NCBI RefSeq assembly: GCF_035515275.1
Contig: NZ_DATJBQ010000099.1
Location: 1-6,576, forward strand
Direction: 5' to 3'
Length of the DNA: 6,576 nucleotides
Source: Pusillimonas sp035515275
GTDB taxonomy: Bacteria > Pseudomonadota > Gammaproteobacteria > Burkholderiales > Burkholderiaceae_B
Below are positions 1 to 5,644 of this stretch, one piece after another. The notes beneath the pieces were generated by a model. It searched no databases and was not told the DNA's origin. It saw nothing but the letters and a program-made list of their open reading frames with translations. The position numbers and the translations under genes were made by a program. Positions within the stretch are counted from its first letter, which is position 1. Every line of letters begins with the position of its first letter.

Positions 1-8
1 CACCCGAC

Positions 9-1487
9 TCACAGCAAGAATAAAGTAGCCAGGCCCAGGAAAATAAAGAACCCGAGTGAGTCGGTGAAGAATGTCAGCAGCACCGACGACCCCATCGCCG
101 GATCCTTGCCCACGCGATCGCGGATAAGCGGGATGATGACCCCCACTGTCGCGCCGATCAGCATGTTCCCGATCATCGCTGCCATCATCACCAAAGCAAT
201 CGCCCATGATCGAGAGATGTACCAAGCAAACGCCGTGGCGAACAAGCTACCCAAGATGCCCACCAGCAGGGTGACTTTAAGCTCGCGCCTGACCAGTGGC
301 CAGACATTGGAGCTGTTGATGCGGCCCACCGCCAGTGCCCGGATGACCAGCGTCATGGTCTGGTTGCCCGAGTTGCCGCCAATGCCCGCGACGATGGACA
401 TGAGGAAGGCCAGCACCACAATGTGGCTGACAGTGCCCTCAAACCGTGAAGCGACAAATGCCGCAGTTGAAGCCGTGAACAGGTTGACCACCAGCCAGGG
501 CGCCCGGTTTCGCATGGCGTTGAAAGTCGACGCGAAAATATCTTCTTCTTGCAGGCCGGCGCGCGACAGGGCTTGTTCCTGAGAGTCTTCCTGAATCACA
601 TCCACCACGTCGGCGATGGTGACGCGACCGATCAGGCGGCCTTGGTCGTCCGTTACCGGGGCCGAGACCAGGTCGTAGCGCTCGAAGGCGCCGGCTGCAT
701 CGGCGTCGGAGTCGAGCGGATTCAAGGTGAGGTAGTCGGTGCTCATCACTTCTGACACTTCGAGCTCAGGCTCGCTGATAAGCAGTTTCGTCAGCGCCAG
801 CGTGCCGCGCAGGCGGTCCTGGCGGTCGACGACGAAGATCTGGTCGGTGTGGTCGGGCAGCTCCTGCAGGCGCCGCAGGTAACGCAGCACGACTTCAAGG
901 GAGACGTCCTCGCGTACACGCACCATCTCGAAGTCCATGATGGCGCCCACCGTGTCCTCGGGGTAACCCATGGCTTCGACCAATTGGGCGCGCTCTTCGT
1001 CGGTAAGGCCTTTCTGCACTTCGGCCACGACGTCCGGAGGCAGGTCGGGCACCAGGTCGGCCAGCTCGTCGGTGTCCATGGTGCCTGTCGCTGCCACCAG
1101 GTCTTGCAGATCCATGGACTTGATGAGCGATTCTCGCGCCCAGTCGTCGACCTCGAGCAGAACGTCGGCGTCGTGTTCGGCATTGACCAGTTGCCAGACC
1201 GCCTGGCGCTCGTTCTCGGGCAGGGACTCGAGAATGAAGGCAATGTCAGACGGATGCAGGTCGTTGACAATGTCCTTGATCTCGTTCTCGTGCTGCCGGT
1301 GCAGCATGCCTTCCAGCAGGTTCGAGCGCTCGTCGGTTTCGTACTGGCGATGCGCCAGGGCCTCGACTACCTCTTGACGCTTCAGGATGGACTGCAGGCG
1401 CTGCAACGCGAGCTGGGCATCTTCGGGGTCGAGTCGGCGCGGAATCGTGATGGGGCCCTCTGGGGGCGTGACTGGCGTTTCCGACAT
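9..1487 (-). CDS. mgtE: Magnesium transporter MgtE, complete
   Basis: Inner-membrane Mg2+ channel/transporter of the MgtE/SLC41 family, 492 residues from the chosen start. Seen: an acidic, helical MgtE_N region (about 60-180, including HPSDIAFILESLP); two CBS domains (about 184-245 and 247-300; the second begins EVMSTDYLTLNP); a connecting 'plug' helix (about 300-328); then about five hydrophobic segments (roughly 331-347, 352-370, 403-423, 428-455, 465-492). The family signature GGNSGNQ lies at 370-376, and the last membrane helix carries FTDSLGF with the conserved pore Asp at 476. In the family, cytosolic N and CBS domains sense Mg2+ and close the pore when Mg2+ is plentiful. At 492 residues it exceeds the roughly 450 of the Thermus protein, mostly through a charged, Gln/Arg-rich N-terminal stretch. 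The ATG at 1487 is preferred because AAGG lies 6 nt upstream; a TTG at 1493 would add only two residues. No Mg2+ riboswitch was recognised in the leader. Confidence 0.96.
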   Translation of the reverse strand: MSETPVTPPEGPITIPRRLDPEDAQLALQRLQSILKRQEVVEALAHRQYETDERSNLLEGMLHRQHENEIKDIVNDLHPSDIAFILESLPENERQAVWQLVNAEHDADVLLEVDDWARESLIKSMDLQDLVAATGTMDTDELADLVPDLPPDVVAEVQKGLTDEERAQLVEAMGYPEDTVGAIMDFEMVRVREDVSLEVVLRYLRRLQELPDHTDQIFVVDRQDRLRGTLALTKLLISEPELEVSEVMSTDYLTLNPLDSDADAAGAFERYDLVSAPVTDDQGRLIGRVTIADVVDVIQEDSQEQALSRAGLQEEDIFASTFNAMRNRAPWLVVNLFTASTAAFVASRFEGTVSHIVVLAFLMSIVAGIGGNSGNQTMTLVIRALAVGRINSSNVWPLVRRELKVTLLVGILGSLFATAFAWYISRSWAIALVMMAAMIGNMLIGATVGVIIPLIRDRVGKDPAMGSSVLLTFFTDSLGFFIFLGLATLFLL

Positions 1488-1493
1488 AGGCAA

Positions 1494-1497
1494 CCTT
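1494..1497 (-). promoter_or_regulatory. Ribosome binding site of mgtE
   Basis: On the minus strand AAGG lies 6 nt before the ATG at 1487. This spacing favours that ATG over the TTG two codons upstream, which would start only 0-1 nt after the same AAGG. Confidence 0.6.
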
Positions 1498-1567
1498 GTT
1501 GATGAAACTGGGTCGGGGGGCTGTGCTTACCGGGAATCAGGCCCGGAGTAGGGCGATAAGCCGACTG

Positions 1568-1611
1568 CGCCGTGGTGGCTTGCTATTGTAGCGGAAGCAA
1601 GCCTTGCGGCG
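1568..1611. repeat. Inverted-repeat cluster in the mgtE upstream spacer
   Basis: GGCTTGC (1577-1583) and GCAAGCC (1597-1603) form a perfect 7-bp inverted repeat around a 13-nt loop. An outer CGCCG (1568-1572) / CGGCG (1607-1611) pair continues the stem after a small internal loop. The right arm is also part of GCAAGCCTTGC (1597-1607), so three GCAAG/CTTGC half-sites occur. The candidate -10 box sits in the loop. No T-run follows on either strand, so it does not look like an intrinsic terminator. It could be an operator or a structured RNA end of the amidohydrolase transcript. Confidence 0.4.
1585..1590 (-). promoter_or_regulatory. Candidate -10 box of an mgtE promoter
   Basis: The minus strand reads TACAAT here, a 5/6 match to the sigma70 -10 consensus, in the spacer between the amidohydrolase stop and mgtE. 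Transcription would begin about 7 nt further on, giving a leader near 90 nt. The hexamer 17 nt upstream (1608-1613, ACCGCC on the minus strand) is a poor -35, so if real the promoter is weak or activator-dependent. No extended -10 TGn is present. This is inference from sequence only. Confidence 0.35.
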
Positions 1612-1637
1612 GTGACATGGAGATGATTGAGCGGCGC

Positions 1638-2846
1638 TTAGCCGGCGTCGGGCGGGCGCGCCAGGCGTCGACGGGCAAGCTCGACCCAGTAGCTTGCACC
1701 CAAAGGCAGTACTTCGTCGTTGAAGTCGTAGCTGCTGTTGTGCAGCATGCAGGGCCCCAGGCCATGCCCGTGGCTGCGATGGTCGCCGTCTCCGTTGCCG
1801 ATCCAGACGTAGCAGCCGGGTTTTTCTTTGAGCATGAACGCGAAGTCTTCGGCGCCCATGGAGGGTGCGCGTGTCTGGTCGACCGCCGAGGGGCCGACCA
1901 GATCGTGCAGGACTTCGACGCAGAAGGCGGCTTCGTCGCTGTGATTGAGGGTGGGCGGGTAGCGGCGGTCGAAGATGAAGTCGGCCGAGCAGTTAAGGGC
2001 CTGGCAGGTAAGCGTGGCGATTTCACGCATGCGTTTTTCGATAAGGTCGATTGCCTGGTCGGAAAAAGTGCGCACGGTGCCGCGCATGACGGCGTCGTCG
2101 GGAATGACATTGTCGGCCGAGCCACTGTGGATTTGAGTAATGCTGAGCACAGCGGGATCCAAAGGGTCGAGCTCGCGGGTGATAATGGTTTGAAATGCCT
2201 GGGCCAGTTGAACAGCAGCCATGACCGGGTCGTGACCCAGGTTGGGCATGGCGGCGTGTGCCCCCTTGCCCCTGATCGTGATTTCGAACGTATTGCTCGA
2301 GGCCATGACCGGGCCGTCGTGAACAGCGAAGGTGCCGGCTTTCATGCCGGGCCAGTTGTGCATGCCGAACACGGCTTCCATGGGAAATCGTTCGAACAGG
2401 CCGTCGTCGATCATTTTTTTTGCGCCGCTGAAACCTTCTTCGGCAGGCTGGAAAATCACGTAGATGGTGCCTGCAAAATCGCGACTCTGGGCCAGGTAGC
2501 GGGCCGCGGCCAGCAGCATGGCGGTATGGCCGTCGTGCCCGCAGGCATGCATGACGCCGGCGTGCTTGCTGGCGTGGGCGAAGGTATTGGCCTCTTGCAT
2601 GGGCAGGGCGTCCATGTCGGCGCGCAGGCCGACGGCCCTTGTGCCTGGTGTGAGCCCTTTAATAATGCCGACCACGCCGGTGACACCCATACCGCGATGT
2701 GTGGGTATGCCCCAGGACTCGAGCAGGCGGGCCACCAGGTCGGCAGTGCGCACCTCTTCGTAGGCAAGTTCGGGGTGGGCATGGATGTCGCGACGGATGT
2801 CGGCCATTTCGGCTTGCCAACCTACGATGGGTTCGACTAATTTCAT
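1638..2846 (-). CDS. M20D-family amidohydrolase (hippurate hydrolase / N-acyl-amino-acid amidohydrolase type)
   Basis: Predicted cytoplasmic metal-dependent hydrolase that cleaves an amide bond in an N-acyl or N-aryl amino acid; 402 residues, the usual family length. Seen: HAHPELAYEE at 22-31, RADMDALP at 75-82, MHACGHDGHTA at 99-109, QPAEEGFSGAKKM at 133-145, GMHNWPG at 161-167, a dimerisation lid beginning GKGAHAAMP (193-201), MGAEDFAFML at 330-339, and MLHNSSYDFND at 367-377. By family analogy the dinuclear metal site uses Cys102, His104, Glu136/Glu137, His163 and His369, with Asp77 and Glu136 in catalytic roles; all are present, so the enzyme should be active. No signal peptide is visible. 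The start at 2846 is supported by AAGGA 9 nt upstream and by family alignment. It is divergent from the acyl-CoA synthetase gene. Motifs cannot fix the substrate: hippurate, indole-acetyl amino acids, N-acetyl amino acids and similar amides are all possible, so no gene symbol is given. Confidence 0.93.
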   Translation of the reverse strand: MKLVEPIVGWQAEMADIRRDIHAHPELAYEEVRTADLVARLLESWGIPTHRGMGVTGVVGIIKGLTPGTRAVGLRADMDALPMQEANTFAHASKHAGVMHACGHDGHTAMLLAAARYLAQSRDFAGTIYVIFQPAEEGFSGAKKMIDDGLFERFPMEAVFGMHNWPGMKAGTFAVHDGPVMASSNTFEITIRGKGAHAAMPNLGHDPVMAAVQLAQAFQTIITRELDPLDPAVLSITQIHSGSADNVIPDDAVMRGTVRTFSDQAIDLIEKRMREIATLTCQALNCSADFIFDRRYPPTLNHSDEAAFCVEVLHDLVGPSAVDQTRAPSMGAEDFAFMLKEKPGCYVWIGNGDGDHRSHGHGLGPCMLHNSSYDFNDEVLPLGASYWVELARRRLARPPDAG

Positions 2847-2855
2847 GAAACCGGA

Positions 2856-2860
2856 TCCTT
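2856..2860 (-). promoter_or_regulatory. Ribosome binding site of the amidohydrolase
   Basis: AAGGA on the minus strand ends 9 nt before the ATG at 2846. It supports that start codon. Confidence 0.6.
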
Positions 2861-2899
2861 GATACTTGACGATAAACTGTACCTTGATCGCGAAGTATC
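2861..2899. repeat. 39-bp interrupted dyad, candidate operator
   Basis: GATACTT (2861-2867) pairs with AAGTATC (2893-2899), and CGAT (2870-2873) pairs with ATCG (2887-2890), both exactly centred on position 2880. Two further symmetric pairs occur inside (2875/2885 and 2876/2884). In all 13 of 19 position pairs are complementary. The element covers the amidohydrolase promoter spacer and -10 box in the divergent region with fadD. That placement suits a dimeric regulator of one or both genes. An RNA hairpin is less likely because of the broken interior. The protein that might bind is unknown. Confidence 0.45.
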
Positions 2900-2904
2900 T
2901 TCAA
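2876..2904 (-). promoter_or_regulatory. Candidate sigma70 promoter of the amidohydrolase
   Basis: On the minus strand TTGAAG (2899-2904) and TACAGT (2876-2881) are separated by exactly 17 nt (2882-2898). Each matches the consensus at 4 of 6 positions. Transcription would start near 2869 and give a leader of about 23 nt that contains the ribosome binding site. The -10 box and the whole spacer lie inside the dyad at 2861-2899. This is inference from sequence only. Confidence 0.45.
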
Positions 2905-2926
2905 CGCCGATCGACAAAAACAAATA

Positions 2927-2940
2927 CCCCGCCGGCGGGG
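2927..2940. repeat. 14-bp perfect GC palindrome in the fadD leader
   Basis: CCCCGCCGGCGGGG is a perfect palindrome ending 17 nt before the fadD start codon, directly after an A-rich stretch. As DNA it could be a protein site. As RNA, with a short loop, it would form a tight GC stem next to the ribosome binding site. No T-run follows, so it is not an intrinsic terminator. Confidence 0.5.
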
Positions 2941-2949
2941 CGGGAAAGC

Positions 2950-2955
2950 GAGGAG
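2950..2955 (+). promoter_or_regulatory. Ribosome binding site of fadD, close to the start
   Basis: GAGGAG lies only 2 nt before the ATG at 2958 (GAGG is 4 nt away). This is a good Shine-Dalgarno match at shorter than usual spacing. It marks the ATG at 2958, not the in-frame ATG at 2859, as the likely start. Confidence 0.55.
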
Positions 2956-2957
2956 CT

Positions 2958-4637
2958 ATGCAAAGGCCCTGGATCAAACATTACCCCGAAGGCGTTGTGC
3001 CCGAAATCAGCACCGATGGGTATCAGTCGTTACCTGATCTGATCGATCGCGCTTGCAAGAAGCATTCGCAGCGCCGTGCCGCAGCTTTCATGGGAAGCGA
3101 CATGAGCTTTGCACAGCTTGACCGCCATGCCGAGGCGGTGGCTGCCTGGGTTCAGGCTCAGGGTTTGGCTGCGGGTAGTCATGTGGCGCTGATGATGCCT
3201 AATGTCATGGCCTATTTGCCGATCCTGGTGGGCGTGTTGCGCGCGGGCATGGTCGTGGTCAACGTCAACCCCATGTACACCGCACCAGAGCTTCGGCATC
3301 AGCTTGAAGATGCCGAAGTCGACATGATCTTCATCTTTGAAAGTTTTGCCGCCACCCTGGAGAAGGTTGAGCCTGAGATACGCCCGGCAAAGATTGTGCT
3401 GGTATCGGTGGGCGACCTGCTTGGTATCAAGGGTGCGGTGTTGAACTTTGCGGCTCGGCACGTCAAGCATATGGTGCCCTCGCATACTCTGAATGAAGCG
3501 GTTCGGTTCAAAAGCATCATGCGGTTTCGGGCTTCGACGCCTCGTGCGCCGGTGCGTCTTAGCCTGGATGACGTGGCGGTGTTGCAGTACACGGGCGGCA
3601 CCACGGGCAGGCCCAAGGGGGCCATGTTGACCCACGGCAACCTGGTGGCCAACGTCCTGCAGGTTCAGGCGGTGGCGCGCCCGGTTCTGGGCGAAACCTG
3701 CGGTGCGGGCATGGTCATTCTTACTGCATTGCCCCTGTACCATATTTTTGCGTTTACGGTATGTGGGCTCTTTGCCATGCATGCGGGCATGACCAGTGTG
3801 CTTATAGCCGACCCGCGCAAGCTCGACACCATTTTGTCGGCATGGCGGCGCGACCCGGTGGGTATCTTTCCAGCGGTCAACACTTTGTTCAACGGCCTGC
3901 TTAATCGCCCTGACTTTGCCAAGCTTGATTTCTCGGCGCTGCGCTTATGTTTTGGCGGCGGAGCGGCAGTGCAGAAGGCCGTGGCCGAGCGCTGGCACAA
4001 GGTCACCGGCCTGCCGCTGATCGAAGGCTATGGGCTTTCTGAAACGTCACCGGTGGCGATTGTGAACCCCACCAACGCCCGCGAGTACTCCGGCGACATA
4101 GGCCTGCCACTGCCCTCCACCGACGTGGTCATGCTCGATGACAACGGCCATGAGCTTCCTTACGGAGAAGCGGGCGAGGTGGCGATCCGCGGGCCTCAGG
4201 TCATGAAAGGCTACTGGAAGCTGCCCGACGAAACACGTGACTCCTTCTGTGGCGGCTACTTCAAGACCGGCGACATCGGTATCATGAGCCCCGAAGGCCG
4301 GGTGCGCATCGTTGATCGCAAGAAAGACATGATCCTGGTTTCGGGCTTCAACGTGTATCCCAACGAAGTCGAGCAGGTGGTAATGCAGCACCCCGGGGTG
4401 GCCGAGTGCGTGGCGGTGGGTATGCCCAGCGCTGAAAGCGGCGAGATGGTGAAGTTATTCGTGGTAAAGAAAGACCCCGCCTTGACCGAAGCTGATATTC
4501 GCGCCTGGTGTGTGCAGCATTTAACGGGCTATAAACGGCCCCACGAAATCGAGTTTCGCCAGGAGCTGCCCAAAAGCAATACCGGCAAGCTGCTGCGCCG
4601 GGTGCTGCGCGACCAGGGCGACGCAGCCCAGCGTTGA
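2958..4637 (+). CDS. fadD: Long-chain fatty acid-CoA ligase (FadD type)
   Basis: Activates fatty acids with ATP and coenzyme A to acyl-CoA, the entry step of beta-oxidation; in the family the enzyme acts at the inner face of the cytoplasmic membrane. The protein has 559 residues, against 561 for E. coli FadD, and its opening RPWIKHYPEGV resembles the N-terminus of that enzyme. Adenylate-forming motifs are in order: YTGGTTGRPKGA at 211-222 (phosphate loop), LPLYHIFAF near 258-266, GYGLSETSP at 357-365, TGD at 437-439, the fatty-acyl-synthetase signature starting DRKKDMILVSGFNVYPNE at 453, and PKSNTGKLLRR at 538-548 with the catalytic lysine at 544. An in-frame ATG at 2859 would add 33 residues without family support, running through the palindrome and ribosome binding site, so it was not used. 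The gene is divergent from the amidohydrolase and converges on the phosphatase gene. The A5 motif and length favour long-chain substrates over short- or aryl-acid ligases, but chain length is not proven. Confidence 0.93.
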   Translation: MQRPWIKHYPEGVVPEISTDGYQSLPDLIDRACKKHSQRRAAAFMGSDMSFAQLDRHAEAVAAWVQAQGLAAGSHVALMMPNVMAYLPILVGVLRAGMVVVNVNPMYTAPELRHQLEDAEVDMIFIFESFAATLEKVEPEIRPAKIVLVSVGDLLGIKGAVLNFAARHVKHMVPSHTLNEAVRFKSIMRFRASTPRAPVRLSLDDVAVLQYTGGTTGRPKGAMLTHGNLVANVLQVQAVARPVLGETCGAGMVILTALPLYHIFAFTVCGLFAMHAGMTSVLIADPRKLDTILSAWRRDPVGIFPAVNTLFNGLLNRPDFAKLDFSALRLCFGGGAAVQKAVAERWHKVTGLPLIEGYGLSETSPVAIVNPTNAREYSGDIGLPLPSTDVVMLDDNGHELPYGEAGEVAIRGPQVMKGYWKLPDETRDSFCGGYFKTGDIGIMSPEGRVRIVDRKKDMILVSGFNVYPNEVEQVVMQHPGVAECVAVGMPSAESGEMVKLFVVKKDPALTEADIRAWCVQHLTGYKRPHEIEFRQELPKSNTGKLLRRVLRDQGDAAQR

Positions 4638-4647
4638 TGTTTGAATG
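4638..4647. other. 10-bp convergent junction with no clear terminator
   Basis: The fadD TGA (4635-4637) and the TAA of the opposing phosphatase gene (4648-4650) are separated by 10 bp. The only symmetry near by is GCCCA (4626-4630) / TGGGC (4654-4658), 5 bp around a 23-nt loop and without a T-run. It is too weak to call a terminator. Confidence 0.6.
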
Positions 4648-5496
4648 TTAGCGTGGGCGTAAGTGCGGTTGAATCATGGTGTCCAACGCCTGTGCGATTT
4701 TTGGGTTGCCGGCATATAGGTAGCCGCCTTGGGGCCACGGCTGAATATGCCGCATGTCCTCGGCGATGCCGCCTGCCTCGCGTACGATAAGCGTGCCGGC
4801 CGCAACGTCCCAGGGCCCCAGGCCCATTTCCCAGTAGCCGTCGAAGCGTCCGCAGGCAACCCAGGCCAGATCCAGCGCTGCCGAGCCCATGCGCCGTACC
4901 CCACGCGTTGCGGGCAGGGCGGCGTTCAGTGTGGGCATGTATTCTTCGGCAAACGAAAAATCTCTGAACGGAAACCCGGTTGCCAACAAGGCTTCGGCAA
5001 AGCTGTCGGCCTGCGAGCATGAGAGCCGGTGTTCGTTGAGCCATGCGCCGACGTTGTGCATGGCGGTGAAGAGCTCTTCGCGATTGGGGTCGTAGACCAC
5101 ACCGATGACCGGTGTGTCGTGCGCGAGCGGCGGGCCGTCGTCGACGGTTGTGCCGGCATGGGCGATAAGCCCGATCGACACGGCGTAATGGGGAATGCCG
5201 TGAAGAAAATTGGTGGTGCCGTCTAGTGGGTCGATATACCAGGTGGCGGCGCCACTGGTTTGCCCGCCGGTTTCTTCGGCTACGATGCCGAACTGTGGTG
5301 TGCTGGCGCGCAGGTGTTCGATAATGGCGGCTTCTGCGTCATGATCGGCTTGCGAGACCAGGTCGTTGCGCGCTTTTTTTCCGATGACGAGGTCGGTGCG
5401 GCGCAATGAGTGAGCCTGCAGTATTGCGGCTCCGGTACGCGCTGCCGAGATGGCGGCATTGAGGTATTCGCTAAGATGAAACTGAGACGAAGGCAT
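4648..5496 (-). CDS. Inositol monophosphatase-family phosphatase (SuhB-like)
   Basis: Predicted cytoplasmic Mg2+-dependent, Li+-sensitive-type phosphatase for inositol or sugar phosphates; 282 residues. Seen: IVAEETGG at 71-78 (metal-binding Glu74/75), DPLDGTTNFLHG at 89-100 (Asp89 and Asp92, the family signature), GVVYDPNREELFTA at 132-145, and GPWDVAAGTLIVREAGG at 227-243 (Asp230, the third metal-binding acidic residue). All expected metal ligands are present. Compared with E. coli SuhB, as remembered, about 12-15 extra residues lie near 112-128 (including TTVDDGPPLAHDTP), between the signature core and the VVYDP strand. The N-terminus also differs from the usual MHPMLNIA of SuhB, so a paralogue is possible and the symbol is left blank. 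The start at 5496 lacks a good Shine-Dalgarno; it was chosen as the most upstream ATG that gives the family's first helix. It is divergent from mnmC. Confidence 0.92.
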   Translation of the reverse strand: MPSSQFHLSEYLNAAISAARTGAAILQAHSLRRTDLVIGKKARNDLVSQADHDAEAAIIEHLRASTPQFGIVAEETGGQTSGAATWYIDPLDGTTNFLHGIPHYAVSIGLIAHAGTTVDDGPPLAHDTPVIGVVYDPNREELFTAMHNVGAWLNEHRLSCSQADSFAEALLATGFPFRDFSFAEEYMPTLNAALPATRGVRRMGSAALDLAWVACGRFDGYWEMGLGPWDVAAGTLIVREAGGIAEDMRHIQPWPQGGYLYAGNPKIAQALDTMIQPHLRPR

Positions 5497-5531
5497 ACGT
5501 GAACGAGCTTGCAGTAAAAGAGACTAGTGTA

Positions 5532-5562
5532 CGCAACATTAATAACGGCGTCGCGCAACGTT
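5532..5562. repeat. Tandem CGCAAC(A/G)TT repeats two helical turns apart
   Basis: CGCAACATT (5532-5540) and CGCAACGTT (5554-5562) match at 8 of 9 positions and are offset by 22 bp, about two turns of DNA. The second copy is part of the 8-bp palindrome CAACGTTG (5556-5563). They overlap the -10 and -35 ends of the candidate phosphatase promoter. They may be half-sites of a regulator or chance. Confidence 0.3.
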
Positions 5563-5567
5563 GTGAA
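5539..5567 (-). promoter_or_regulatory. Candidate sigma70 promoter of the phosphatase gene
   Basis: On the minus strand TTCACA (5562-5567; 5/6 match to TTGACA) and TATTAA (5539-5544; 4/6 match to TATAAT) are 17 nt apart. Transcription would start near 5532, about 35 nt before the ATG at 5496. The local sequence is AT-richer than its surroundings. This is inference from sequence only. Confidence 0.5.
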
Positions 5568-5621
5568 TGTGCAGCAAGCCGGTGTGGTGGCGGGCTGGGC
5601 GGTCGTGGACGAAACTCGGGC

Positions 5622-5643
5622 GCGCGCAGCCCGGGTGGCGCGC
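5622..5643 (+). other. Predicted hairpin abutting the mnmC start codon
   Basis: GCGCGC (5622-5627) can pair with GCGCGC (5638-5643), and CCC (5630-5632) faces GGG (5633-5635) within the loop. The downstream arm ends one base before the ATG at 5645. It includes part of GGGTGG (5633-5638), the only Shine-Dalgarno-like sequence upstream. If the stem forms in the mRNA it would limit ribosome access. Confidence 0.4.
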
Positions 5644-5644
5644 A

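Noticed and set aside
849..1502. 217-codon plus-strand frame opposite the N-terminal half of mgtE
   Set aside because: No domain was recognised, and its His/Val/Gln-rich composition reflects the reverse complement of mgtE codons.
1530..1546. CCGGG/CCCGG 5-bp hairpin in the mgtE leader
   Set aside because: It is short, has no T-run and is common by chance in GC-rich DNA; not enough for a terminator or riboswitch.
1572..2840. 422-codon open frame on the plus strand, antisense to almost the whole amidohydrolase gene
   Set aside because: It mirrors a gene with full catalytic motifs, shows no recognisable domain, and is what GC-rich codon bias produces on the opposite strand.
2866..2901. TTGACG (2866-2871) with TATCTT (2896-2901) as a plus-strand fadD promoter
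   Set aside because: The spacing is 24 nt, too long for sigma70, and no suitable -10 box lies at 16-18 nt. The fadD promoter remains unassigned.
3030..3782. 250-codon minus-strand frame inside fadD
   Set aside because: It lies antisense to conserved acyl-CoA synthetase motifs, is rich in His/Arg/Gln and has no family features.
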